DNA of 64,000 nucleotides from assembly GCF_013366375.1 (NCBI RefSeq), contig NZ_JABWMJ010000009.1, forward strand, positions 1 through 64,000, read 5' to 3'. The notes below the pieces were generated by a model that was given only the letters and a program-made list of their open reading frames with translations, had not been told where the DNA came from and searched no databases. This document shows positions 33,886-42,009 of this stretch, one piece after another. The stretch comes from Rhizobacter koreensis (GTDB lineage Bacteria; Pseudomonadota; Gammaproteobacteria; Burkholderiales; Burkholderiaceae_C). Positions within the stretch are counted from its first letter, which is position 1, and every line of letters starts with the position of its first letter. Both the position numbers and the translations under genes were made by a program.

Positions 33886-34932
33886 TCAGAAGAGCGCCAT
33901 CACCCGGCCGGCGACGCGGCCCAGGCGAATGTCCTCGAAGATGTCGTTGATCTCCGCGATCGGTCGTCCCTGCACCGTCACGGTCTTCACCTCGGGGCGG
34001 TTCAGGAGGGCTAGCAGCTCCGTGAACTCGCGCAGCGAGCCGACGTAGGAGCCGAGCAGTCTGAGGTTGCGCATCGGCAGTACCGGGATGGACAGAAGCA
34101 CGCCGCCGCCGAACAGACCCACCTCGACCAGCGTGCCGCCCTTGCGCAATGCGGCCATGCTCCACTCGAAGGTCTGCGGGAGGCCCACGAAATCGACGAC
34201 GCCGAGCGCACCGCCGCCGGCGAACGCGCGCAGCGCGGCGCCGCTGCCGGGATCGCTGATGTCGAGCACGGCGTCGGCCTGCGAGGCGGCAAGTGCGAGC
34301 TTGTCGGGATTGGAGTCGAGCACGACGATCCGGCCGGCGTGAAGGTGACGCACCAAGCCGAGGGCCGCCAGGCCCAGCCCGCCGGCGCCGATGATGACGA
34401 TCGTCTCTTCAGGGCCGGTCGCAGGCAGCTTCTTCAGCGCCGAGTAGGCGGTAAGCCCAGAGCAGGCCGCGCTCGCGGCGACCAGCGGGTCGAGGTTGCC
34501 CAAGGGCAGGACGTAGCGCGGATGCGGCACTAGCACGTACTGGCCGTATCCGCCGGGGCGGCGCGTGCCGAGCGAACGTGGCGTCTCGCAGTCGAGTTCC
34601 TCGCCCTTCAGGCAGTGCCGGCAGGCGCCGCAACCGATCCATGGGTAGACCACGCCTTCGGCACCGATCTCAACCCGGGCGTCGGGGCCCGCGCCGACGA
34701 CGGTGCCGACGATCTCGTGCCCCATGGTGAGCGGCAGATGAATGCCGATCAGGCCAAGCTGGATCGACTTGCCGCCGCCGAGATCATATGCACCGTCGCG
34801 GATGTGGATGTCGCTGTGGCAGACGCCGCAGGCACGCACCTTCACCAGCACCTCGGTGCCGCTCGGCACCGGCCGGGCTCCAAGCACGCGCTGCAGCGGC
34901 TGCCCCCACTCGAGGACCTGATAACTCTCCAT
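33886..34932 (-). CDS. Zinc-dependent alcohol dehydrogenase
   Basis: This 348-residue medium-chain dehydrogenase has catalytic-zinc ligands in ACGVCHSDIH and LTMGHEIVG. The four structural-zinc cysteines lie in IGCGACRHCLKGEELDC, and the NAD-binding motif is GAGGLGLAALG. After that strand VVLDSNPDK has Asp at the position that favours NAD over NADP. It starts two bases after the aldehyde dehydrogenase stop and ends 17 bases before the P450 start. In context it would oxidise the alcohol made by the P450. Substrate range cannot be inferred further. Confidence 0.9.
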   Translation of the reverse strand: MESYQVLEWGQPLQRVLGARPVPSGTEVLVKVRACGVCHSDIHIRDGAYDLGGGKSIQLGLIGIHLPLTMGHEIVGTVVGAGPDARVEIGAEGVVYPWIGCGACRHCLKGEELDCETPRSLGTRRPGGYGQYVLVPHPRYVLPLGNLDPLVAASAACSGLTAYSALKKLPATGPEETIVIIGAGGLGLAALGLVRHLHAGRIVVLDSNPDKLALAASQADAVLDISDPGSGAALRAFAGGGALGVVDFVGLPQTFEWSMAALRKGGTLVEVGLFGGGVLLSIPVLPMRNLRLLGSYVGSLREFTELLALLNRPEVKTVTVQGRPIAEINDIFEDIRLGRVAGRVMALF

Positions 34933-34934
34933 TG

Positions 34935-36386
34935 TCAGGCGAGGGCGCGGACGACCGCTTTGGGATGGAGGTGATCGAGCAGGCCCTCGCGTCCCATCTC
35001 GCTTCCCGGGCCGCTGCTCTTGACGCCGGAAAACGGCATCTCGGGGGCGCTGACCGCAAAGGTGTTGATGCTGACGTTGCCCGCCTCCACACCGTGCTCG
35101 ATCGCCCGCGCGTCGTTCAGCGAGCGGGTGAAGGCGTACGCGGCGAGGCCGTACTCGGTGCTGTTGGCTCGCTCGATCGCATCGTCTAGCCGCGAGTAGC
35201 GGCTGACGAGCGCGAGAGGCCCGAACGGCTCCTCGACCATGGCCCGGGCGTCGTCGGGTACATCGGCGATCACGGTCGGTGCCCAGAACCAGCCGGCGTC
35301 GCGCCCCGCCGGCACCTTGCCGCCGCTGACGACGCGGCCACCGCGGTCGACAGCGTCGGCGCAGAACGCGCGCATCGCCTCCACCCGGCGCGAGCTCGCG
35401 AGCGGGCCCATGTCAGTGGCCGGATCGGCTCCGTCGCCCACTCGCAATGCCGCAGCGCGCGCGCCGAGCCGGGCCACGAAGCGGTCGTGGACATCGTCGT
35501 GGACGTAGAAGCGCGTCGGGCAGAGGCAGAGTTGGCCCGCGTTCCTGAACTTCGCGGCGGCCGTGAGCTCAACGACGCGGTCGACGTCCACGTCGCCGGT
35601 CACGATGACCGGCGCGTGTCCCCCGAGTTCGAGGGTGGCTCGTTTCGAAACCGCCGCGGCCTGCACCGCTAGGTGCCGGCCGACCGCCACCGACCCGGTG
35701 AACGAAATCTTGCGGATGCGCGGGTTGGCGATCAGCCGAGAGGACACCTCGGCCGGAACGCCGTAGACCAGGTTGAGCACCCCGGGCGGTAGCCCGGCCT
35801 CGACGCAAAGGGCCGCGAGAGCGACCCAGATTCCGGGCGTCTCTTCGGCCGGCTTGAGGACCACGGTGCAGCCGGCGGCCAGGGCCGTGGCGACCTTGCG
35901 CGCGCCGAGAACTGCGGGAAAGTTCCAAGGAGAGAAGGCGGCAACTGGGCCGACCGGCTCGACGTAAACAAGTTGGTCGGTATCGGGCGTGCGCGCCGGG
36001 ACGATGCGTCCGTAGGCGCGCTTGCCTTCCTCCGCCATCCACTCGAAAGTATCGGCGCTGCCCCGCACTTCCTGCAGCGCTTCGGGCAGGCGCTTGCCCT
36101 GCTCGCGCGTCAGGATGGCCGAAAGCCGCGCCTCGTCACGACGCACCAGCCTGGCAATGCTGAGGAGCAGGCTTGCGCGTTCTATCGCGGGAACGCGACG
36201 CCACGAGCGAAAGGCCCGCGCGGCGGCCTCGCCCGCGGCATCTATGTCCGCCAACGTGGCGATCGGCAGCTCCGCGAAAGTTTCTGCGGACGCCGGGTTG
36301 GCGACAGGCCGTGTCTCCCGCCCGCCGCCCGCCACCCAGGTGCCGTCAATCAGTAGCGCGAGGGGCGGATAGGACTGGGTCGTCAT
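34935..36386 (-). CDS. NAD(P)-dependent aldehyde dehydrogenase (succinate-semialdehyde dehydrogenase type)
   Basis: This aldehyde dehydrogenase of about 483 residues oxidises an aldehyde to the acid. Conserved motifs are AAFSPWNFP, VVLKPAEETP, ISFTGSVAVGR, the general-base Glu in ATLELGGHAP, the nucleophile Cys in FRNAGQLCLCPTRF, and EEPFGPLALV near the end. I place the start at the ATG at 36386 (TTQSYPPLALLIDG); an ATG at 36398 is equally possible, and AGGAG lies just upstream of it. The frame is open for another 228 codons upstream, but that part is unlike any dehydrogenase and is probably non-coding. It is the first gene of the ALDH-ADH-P450 operon. Confidence 0.9.
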   Translation of the reverse strand: MTTQSYPPLALLIDGTWVAGGGRETRPVANPASAETFAELPIATLADIDAAGEAAARAFRSWRRVPAIERASLLLSIARLVRRDEARLSAILTREQGKRLPEALQEVRGSADTFEWMAEEGKRAYGRIVPARTPDTDQLVYVEPVGPVAAFSPWNFPAVLGARKVATALAAGCTVVLKPAEETPGIWVALAALCVEAGLPPGVLNLVYGVPAEVSSRLIANPRIRKISFTGSVAVGRHLAVQAAAVSKRATLELGGHAPVIVTGDVDVDRVVELTAAAKFRNAGQLCLCPTRFYVHDDVHDRFVARLGARAAALRVGDGADPATDMGPLASSRRVEAMRAFCADAVDRGGRVVSGGKVPAGRDAGWFWAPTVIADVPDDARAMVEEPFGPLALVSRYSRLDDAIERANSTEYGLAAYAFTRSLNDARAIEHGVEAGNVSINTFAVSAPEMPFSGVKSSGPGSEMGREGLLDHLHPKAVVRALA

Positions 36387-36398
36387 GCTCTGCAGCAT

Positions 36399-37250
36399 CT
36401 CCTGAGCGACGCCGGGCGACAAGCGAGCCGCTAGAACAGCACCTATGCGGATTCGGCACAGATCGCGGAGGCCGTATGACGCGACGCTGTACGGGCAACC
36501 GACTGCCCGCGCCGAGCATCGCGCTATGTGGTCGAGCGCGACATCGTTCCGAACGCGACCGCCGATAACCGGTCGGCTTCGCGGGCGTCCCCGGCAGTGT
36601 TCGACGTCTTGCGCCGGCGGACACCGAGTCTTCCTGCCGAGTACCGAGTTGGCAACGCCAGCATTGCCTCGAAAGGCTCGCGGACTAGGCGATCGCCGAG
36701 GCTGGGTCAGCCACGGCTCAACTGCCAGTCCGATACTGTTCGCCATAGCTTCGCTCGGCGGCACAGGCAGCGAAGCGCCGAACCAGCGCGGGTGGGCGCG
36801 CCTGACGGCTAGGCCGATGCTGGGCGCCATGGAGCTCGGCGAGACAAGCAAGGCGCCTCGCGCGGACTGGCTCGTTGGGTCAAGCCGAGTCGAGGCGTGC
36901 CGCTCCAGAGTCGTGTCGAACTCGTCGCCATGGCGCGCGTCGCCTAACGTGCTGGGGCCCACGGCCGTCTTGAGAGCGGAGGATAACAGCGCACGCTCAT
37001 CTGGTGCTTCGTCGATCCGCGGACGCCGGACGTGCGTGGTGCCACGAAATTGCAAATCCCCCGTGTGCGACGTACATATCAAGGCCGTGCGAGTCGGCCG
37101 CCGTCAAGATGCGCTTGGACGCCTTCAGCGCCTTGCTCTGCCGCAGCACTCCGATCTGGACGACCTTCCGTTGAGCCAGCGGCTTTGGTGAAGTTCGGAG
37201 ACCTTTGGGATGCAAACACCAGCGGGCGATGCAGCTTGTCGCGATGGACG
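36399..37250. other. Gene-free stretch of about 850 bases
   Basis: Between the ALDH start and the LysR stop no gene could be supported. The minus strand is open but its translation is atypical. It contains two similar peptide segments (PSIGLAVRRAHPRWFG and NSIGLAVEPWLTQP) about 40 residues apart, which hints at a diverged tandem repeat in the DNA. A 72-codon minus-strand frame at 36997-37215 (RKVVQIGVLRQSKALKASKR) is also open but unrecognised. Confidence 0.35.
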
Positions 37251-38279
37251 CTACTGCCCGCGACCACCCGTGCTTGCGGCTGGTGCGGCGCCCCCGCGCG
37301 TCGGCGAGTTGCGAAGGCGGCGAGTCGCACGACCCTCATGCCGCCGAGCATCCTGGCGAGGCTGCGGCGGCGGCACCGGCTCCATTGGTGATGGCGACAG
37401 TCTCTCCTGGAGAAAATCGAGAAAGGCGCGAACCCGTGGGCTGAGATTTCGTCGGCTGGCATACACCGCAAACACCGGTTCCTCGACATCCACGGCTTGC
37501 CTCTCGAGCAGCGGCACGAGGACGCCGCGCGCCAGATCGTTGCCTACATGCGCGTGGGATAGACGCGCCACGCCGAGGCCGTCGATAGCGAGCCACCGCA
37601 GCAGGTCCGGGGAGTTGGAGCTGACGTTTCCCTTGGGCTCGAAGCCGGCAATGTCATCGCCTTGACGCACGGGCCAGTTGCTGCGGAAGGACCCGGGGAG
37701 GAAGTTCAGGCAATTGTGGCTCTGCAGGTCGTCGAGCGTCTTCGGCGTGCCTGCACGCTGCAGGTATGCGGGGGCGGCACAGATGATCCAACGGCTTGAT
37801 GCGATCCGCCGAGCCACGAGGGAAGAGTCGGGGATGTAGCCGCCGCGCAGGGAGATGTCGATCTGATGCTCGAACATGTCAACCGGGGTCGTTGTGAGCA
37901 CGATCTCGATCCGCAGCCGCGGATGCCGTCCGAGGAACTCCCGCAGGTGCGGTGCCACGTGGTACTGGATAAAGGCGAGCGAGCTGTTTAGGCGCAGCAC
38001 GCCGTCCACCGCGCGATCGCGGCAGCCGACCGCAGTTTCCGCCTCCTCGATGGCCTCGATCACGCGCTGTGCGGCCTCTCGGAACTGCTTGCCTTCCTGC
38101 GTGAGCGCGAGGGCACGCGAGGTGCGATTGAAGAGCCGGACGCCCAAGCGATCCTCGAGGCGCTGGATGACCTTGCTAATCGTCGAAGGATCGCAATCCA
38201 GCGCCCTGCCTGCGGCTGAAAAGCTCGACTCGTCGGAGACGCGCAGGAAAATGTCGAGCTCTCGGATCTTGTAGTTCAT
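37251..38279 (-). CDS. LysR-family transcriptional regulator
   Basis: This 342-residue regulator has an N-terminal winged HTH (residues 5-64) containing ELDIFLRVSDESSFSAAGRA and LDCDPSTISKVIQRLEDRLG, followed by LFNRTSRALALTQEG. The substrate-binding domain follows with LRIEIVLTTTPVDMFEHQID. The last 45 residues are Pro/Arg-rich and go beyond the usual length of about 300, perhaps because the normal stop was lost. It lies upstream of the ALDH-ADH-P450 operon on the same strand, with an 850-bp gap. Control of that operon is plausible but unproven. Confidence 0.88.
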   Translation of the reverse strand: MNYKIRELDIFLRVSDESSFSAAGRALDCDPSTISKVIQRLEDRLGVRLFNRTSRALALTQEGKQFREAAQRVIEAIEEAETAVGCRDRAVDGVLRLNSSLAFIQYHVAPHLREFLGRHPRLRIEIVLTTTPVDMFEHQIDISLRGGYIPDSSLVARRIASSRWIICAAPAYLQRAGTPKTLDDLQSHNCLNFLPGSFRSNWPVRQGDDIAGFEPKGNVSSNSPDLLRWLAIDGLGVARLSHAHVGNDLARGVLVPLLERQAVDVEEPVFAVYASRRNLSPRVRAFLDFLQERLSPSPMEPVPPPQPRQDARRHEGRATRRLRNSPTRGGAAPAASTGGRGQ

Positions 38280-38962
38280 TCATGTGCGACGGGTAGCTGC
38301 CGGAGTATCGGACAGGCCGAACGCGTCGCGACCGGGGTTTGTACGGCCGCGCCTACGCTACAGCCAAGAAGCAGCGCACGCGCCTGGCGGCGCCTATCAG
38401 CCGGTGCCAATGCCCCCGTTACGCACCCGCTTTCATCAATAACCCTCAGTCAGCAAGTAGCACGACGATGAGTTGCATTCGCTGTTGTTGCCCGGGTCGC
38501 TGTGGAGCGTGTCCCTAAGCTCCAGGCCAGGTCCGCGGGCAAGTACCGCATGCCGCGCGCCTTGGCTATTGGTCGCCTTTGCTGTCCAGCGCCTCTAGTT
38601 GCGCTTGAGGACGCATAGTTCACCGCAGAGGGCGTCTGATCTTGCACGTCCCCGACCGACCGGTTCTTGAGCGGCTCATTGTCCGCACTGGGTCGGCGGC
38701 CGCCTCCCCGCCTGGCCAAAGCTGCCGCTCGCGATCAACACTTGCTTGGACCGGCTGCCAAATGGGCTCGGGCTGCCGTTGAACGTCGGCTATTGAACGT
38801 GCAGCGGTCGACCGAAGCCGTGGTGGTCGAGCGACCGGTTGGGAGCGCAGCCGCCGTTCGGGCTGCGAACGCGAGTGACTGGGTCCAGTCTTGAGGACTA
38901 AACCGCTCGCGCGGTAGGCGCTTCGGCCAGGTCGTGGCGGCTCGTTCTGCGAAGTTGACGAG
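38280..38962. other. Gene-free stretch upstream of the IS91-type element
   Basis: No supported gene. The reading frames that are open here give Arg/Ala-rich translations. The 5' terminus of the IS91-type element probably lies somewhere in this stretch but could not be fixed. Confidence 0.35.
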
Positions 38963-38979
38963 CGAGGCGATCCGCCTCG
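38963..38979. repeat. 7-bp stem-loop upstream of the IS91-linked recombinase
   Basis: CGAGGCG and CGCCTCG flank the loop ATC, 21 bases before the recombinase start. Stem-loops near the ends are normal for rolling-circle elements, so it could belong to the element's terminus or regulate the recombinase gene. Confidence 0.4.
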
Positions 38980-39000
38980 TTCTTCGACGGAGCAGCAACC

Positions 39001-39876
39001 ATGGACACGACCCTTCCAGCGGTGACCCCGCTGCGGCAGCGCATGCTCGACGACATGCGCATGCGCAAGCTCGAACCGAGGACGCAGCAGGCGTACGTCC
39101 GCGCCGTCCGCAGGCTCGCGGCGTTCCTCAAGCGCTCTCCCGATACTGCCACGGTCGAGGACCTGCGCGCCTTCCAACTGCACTTGGTCGACAGCGGCAC
39201 CTCCCCCATCACCCTCAACGCCACCCTGACCGCGCTGAAGTTCTTCTTCGACGTCACGGTGCGCAGCCCCAACCTGATGGTGGGGATGCAGTCGGTGCGT
39301 CTGCCGCAGAAGCTGCCCGTGGTGCTCAGCCGGGAGGAGGTTGCGAAGTTGATCGCCGCGGCTCCCAACCTCAAGCACCAGACCGCCCTCGCCCTGGCCT
39401 ACGGCGCCGGTCTGCGGGTCAGTGAGGTCGTCGCACTGAAGGTCGGCGACATCGACAGCCAGCGCATGACGTTGCGCATCGAGCAGGCCAAGGGGCGCAA
39501 GGATCGCTACGCCATGCTGTCTCCGCTGCTGCTGCAGCGGCTGCGCACCTGGTGGCGCGTCGCCCACGCCCAGGGCAAGATGCTGCCCGGTGGCTGGCTT
39601 TTTCCGGGCCTGAACCCGGTCGAGCCGCTGACGCCGCGCCAACTCAACCGCGCGATCCACGACGCCGCCGACGCCGCCCACATCGACAAGCGCGTGACGA
39701 TGCACTCGCTGAGGCACGCCTTCGCCACTCACCTGCTGGAGCAGAAGGTCGACATCCGCGTGATCCAGGTCATGCTGGGCCACAAGAAGCTCGAGACGAC
39801 GACTGTCTACGCGCATGTCGCCACCGAGCTGCTGCGCGAGGTGGTCAGCCCGCTAGAGGTCCTGCCCACCGCATAG
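39001..39876 (+). CDS. Tyrosine recombinase of the IS91-type element
   Basis: This 291-residue recombinase has both normal domains. The SAM-like core-binding domain spans residues 10-95 (RTQQAYVRAVRRLAAFLKRS), and a complete catalytic domain follows. Catalytic residues: Arg in YGAGLRVSEVVAL, Lys in QAKGRKDRYAML, His-x-x-Arg in MHSLRHAFATHL, His in VMLGHKKLETT and the nucleophile Tyr in TVYAHVATE. It resembles XerC/XerD-like integrases and matches the recombinase that accompanies a subgroup of IS91 elements. The stop lies nine bases before the transposase start, so the two are cotranscribed. Its contribution to transposition in this subgroup is not known to me. Confidence 0.92.
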   Translation: MDTTLPAVTPLRQRMLDDMRMRKLEPRTQQAYVRAVRRLAAFLKRSPDTATVEDLRAFQLHLVDSGTSPITLNATLTALKFFFDVTVRSPNLMVGMQSVRLPQKLPVVLSREEVAKLIAAAPNLKHQTALALAYGAGLRVSEVVALKVGDIDSQRMTLRIEQAKGRKDRYAMLSPLLLQRLRTWWRVAHAQGKMLPGGWLFPGLNPVEPLTPRQLNRAIHDAADAAHIDKRVTMHSLRHAFATHLLEQKVDIRVIQVMLGHKKLETTTVYAHVATELLREVVSPLEVLPTA

Positions 39877-39885
39877 GCCGCGCTC

Positions 39886-41061
39886 GTGGGGCGGCCCGCC
39901 CTGGAGGTCGCCGACATCTTCCGCATCCACGGCCCCGGTTGGCGTGAGGCCCAGCGTGGCCACCTGAGCCTGGCGCAACTGAAGGTCACGTCGGCCATCA
40001 CCCAGTGCCGTAGCGCGGCGCTGGGCGGACATGTCTTGCGTTGCGATGGCTGCGGGACAGAGCAGATCTCGTACAACTCCTGCCGCAACCGGCATTGCCC
40101 GAAGTGCCAGAGCAGCGCGGCCCAACGCTGGCTCCATGCGCGCCAAGCCGATCTGCTGCCCGTCGAGTACTACCACGTGGTCTTCACGCTGCCGGCACCA
40201 GTGGCGGACATCGCCTACCAGAACAAGACTGCGTTGTACGGCCTGCTGTTCGACGTGGCTGCCGAGGTGCTGCAGACCATCGCTGGAGATGCCAGGCACC
40301 TGGGCGCGCGCATCGGCGCCACGCTGGTCCTGCACACCTGGGGTTCGGCGATGACGCACCATCCGCACGTGCACGGCATCGTGCCGGGCGGCGGCCTCTC
40401 GCCCGACGGCACTCGATGGGTCGCGTGCCGGCCGGGGTTCTTCCTGCCCGTGCGCGTGCTGTCGAGGCTGTTCCGGCGACGCTTCCTCGAGGAACTGCAG
40501 CGGCTGCACGAGAGCGGCGAGTTGAAGTTCTTCGGCGAGCACGAGTGCCTGGCTGACGCCGCAGCGTTCCAAGCCTGGCTCGCGCCGCTGCGCCAGTGCG
40601 AGTGGGTGGTCTATGCCAAGCGACCGTTCGCCGGGCCCGCGGCCGTGCTGGCCTACCTGTCGCTCTACACGCACCGCGTGGCGATCTCCAACAGCCGCCT
40701 GCTCGCCATGGACGAGCGCGGCATCACCTTCCGCTGGAAGGACTACCGCGCCAAGGGCAGAACGCGCCACAAGGCAATGTCTCTAACCCCGGGCGAGTTC
40801 ATGCGCCGGTTCCTGCTGCATGTGCTTCCGCCTGGCTTCCACCGCATTCGGCACTACGGGCTGCTGGCCAACGGCAGCCGCAGGGAGAACCTGGCGATCG
40901 CACGCGAGTTGCTGCGCGTGGCGCCGCTAGCGCCTAGCGAGTCCGCCGACGAGCCGTCGGCCACGCCGACCCCGACCGTCGTCTGCGCACATTGCGGCCA
41001 CGCTATGGTGGTGCTGCAGATCCTTGCCCGCGACTGCTCGATTCGAGCACCACCCACATGA
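39886..41061 (+). CDS. IS91-family transposase (HUH nuclease)
   Basis: This 391-residue transposase moves by rolling-circle replication, cutting one strand with a tyrosine. An N-terminal zinc-binding domain has CDGCGTEQ and CRNRHCPKCQ. The HUH metal motif is HPHVHGIVPGGGLS, and the tyrosine region is YLSLYTHRVAISNSRL. The tail contains a second Cys/His cluster (CAHCGHAMVVLQIL). The start is GTG at 39886. Length and motif order are complete, so this copy may be functional. Elements of this family can mobilise adjacent DNA when the 3' end is misread, which is relevant to the neighbouring catabolic genes. Confidence 0.92.
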   Translation: MGRPALEVADIFRIHGPGWREAQRGHLSLAQLKVTSAITQCRSAALGGHVLRCDGCGTEQISYNSCRNRHCPKCQSSAAQRWLHARQADLLPVEYYHVVFTLPAPVADIAYQNKTALYGLLFDVAAEVLQTIAGDARHLGARIGATLVLHTWGSAMTHHPHVHGIVPGGGLSPDGTRWVACRPGFFLPVRVLSRLFRRRFLEELQRLHESGELKFFGEHECLADAAAFQAWLAPLRQCEWVVYAKRPFAGPAAVLAYLSLYTHRVAISNSRLLAMDERGITFRWKDYRAKGRTRHKAMSLTPGEFMRRFLLHVLPPGFHRIRHYGLLANGSRRENLAIARELLRVAPLAPSESADEPSATPTPTVVCAHCGHAMVVLQILARDCSIRAPPT

Positions 41062-41325
41062 TGACGACGCTCCATCACCAGCGATCTCCGCGACGTCGAC
41101 TCGGGCGTCGGGTGGCTCGTTTTGCGCACGGCTCGAGTCCAGCCTCTCGAGGGCTGCACGCAACTCTGCGCTGCAGCGGCGTCAAGTGCATCGGCTCGCT
41201 GGACTCCGTCAACGCGGCATCGACCAGGCGTCGTGCGCAGCGCCATCGCAGCGACACCGCGCTTGAATCGCCATAGCTGCTGCGTTAAGCAGCCACCGTG
41301 GCATGCGCCGCGGTTTCCTCCCTAG

Positions 41326-41400
41326 AGGCTTATGCAACACCTGCCCGCGGGCGCGGAGGCGGCGCCACCACCTGTGCAGGGGCAGGTGTCGCACAAGCCT
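41326..41400. repeat. Long hairpin with 21-base arms
   Basis: Arms at 41326-41346 and 41380-41400 are complementary at 19 of 21 positions and enclose a 33-base loop that itself contains the palindrome GCCCGCGGGC. The left arm begins AGGCTTATGC and the right arm ends GCACAAGCCT. A TAACTG sequence follows. Such a long imperfect hairpin in non-coding DNA beside recombinase genes could be a recombination site, a replication-type origin of the IS91 element or a structured RNA. Confidence 0.6.
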
Positions 41401-41477
41401 TAACTGCTCCTGACGGGGACGGAGACGCTCGCTGGAGGCCTGCAGACCTCACGCGCACCCGCGCAAGCTATGCCGCG

Positions 41478-41738
41478 GCCTAACCTTTCGGCTTGACGGC
41501 AAGGCGTAGGTGCGCCGTCAGGTATGCGTCGCTGCCTCGCGGCGCGGTCGGAGCGATCGGCCGAAGCGGGGCTCACAGCTTTTCGTGCTGCACTGAATCG
41601 GGCGGTTGTGCAGGAGAACGGTACTGGGCGCGAACTGACTGTGCCCGCAGTACGAGCTGCTGATGCTGAAGGAGCGCGCCGTGCAGCCATGATTGCAGCG
41701 AAACGAGGCCTCGAGCTTCAGGAAGCGGGAGGTTAGGC
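41478..41738. repeat. Inverted GCGGCCTAACC / GGTTAGGC pair
   Basis: GCCTAAC at 41478-41484 and GTTAGGC at 41732-41738 are inverted copies, and the match extends to about 11 bases with flanking G/C. They fit the RYYYAAC and GTTRRRY consensus of integron attC ends, but 261 bases is too long for a normal attC and no integron integrase is present. The 70-codon open frame ends inside the second copy. Confidence 0.3.
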
Positions 41739-41794
41739 CGCCGCGTCTCGCACCCCTCATCAGCGGCGGCTTTTCCGTACTTTTTCCGTACCGG

Positions 41795-41830
41795 AAAGAA
41801 AAAAGCACTTGGCGTCGCCGCGAAGTGCTT
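41795..41830 (-). terminator. Intrinsic terminator of tRNA-Val
   Basis: Read on the minus strand, AAGCACTT (41830-41823) pairs with AAGTGCTT (41810-41803) around a GC-rich loop, followed by TTTTTTCTTT. It lies 18 bases past the tRNA 3' end in the direction of transcription. Confidence 0.85.
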
Positions 41831-41847
41831 GATTCATCTACCGTATT

Positions 41848-41924
41848 TGGTAGGCGCGATTGGACTCGAACCAACGACCCCCACCATGTCAAGGTGGTGC
41901 TCTAACCAGCTGAGCTACGCGCCT
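41848..41924 (-). tRNA. tRNA-Val(GAC)
   Basis: A 77-nt cloverleaf on the minus strand starts AGGCGCGTAGCTCAG, with acceptor stem AGGCGCG paired to CGCGCCT. The D-arm is GCTC/GAGC, the anticodon stem CCACC/GGTGG with loop TTGACAT (anticodon GAC, valine), and the T-arm GTTGG-TTCGAGT-CCAAT. CCA is encoded at the 3' end (41848-41850). All stems are intact. The left neighbour is accessory DNA with recombinase genes and the right neighbour is the core gene relA. tRNA 3' ends are frequent integration sites, so this may be the anchor of an island. No second copy of its 3' end was noticed. Confidence 0.97.
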
Positions 41925-41935
41925 GCGAAGCCGTG

Positions 41936-41941
41936 ACTATA
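41936..41941 (-). promoter_or_regulatory. Extended -10 box of tRNA-Val
   Basis: On the minus strand the sequence TGCTATAGT gives an extended -10 (TGn-TATAGT) eleven bases before the tRNA 5' end. No good -35 is visible. Confidence 0.5.
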
Positions 41942-42009
41942 GCAGGGGCGCGAGGTGTTTCGGCGCGCGGCGGTGCGTCGGAGAGCGATGCCCTGCGCGC
42001 GCCCAGCGC

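Larger units (their letters stand above)
38963..41061 (+). mobile_element. IS91-type rolling-circle element with tyrosine recombinase (ends not determined)
   Basis: Two tandem plus-strand genes form the element: a tyrosine recombinase and an IS91-family HUH transposase, nine bases apart. IS91 elements have no terminal inverted repeats and make no target duplication, so the ends (terIS and oriIS) cannot be read without a second copy. The bounds given here only enclose the genes and the upstream stem-loop. The true element probably extends outward on both sides. Confidence 0.75.
41062..41794. other. Non-coding stretch between the IS91-type element and tRNA-Val
   Basis: No gene is convincing. 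A 70-codon plus-strand frame at 41524-41736 (ending AAKRGLELQEAGG) is open but not recognised. The stretch contains a long hairpin (41326-41400) and an inverted GCCTAAC / GTTAGGC pair, both listed separately. Confidence 0.4.

Noticed and set aside
33869..34165. N-terminal extension of the P450 to 517 residues
   Set aside because: It overlaps the alcohol dehydrogenase gene in another frame, and a GGAGACGAC ribosome-binding site precedes the ATG at 33868.
36399..37082. 228-codon N-terminal extension of the aldehyde dehydrogenase
   Set aside because: The extension has no family similarity and the dehydrogenase begins normally at TTQSYPP; an N-terminal fusion is not supported.
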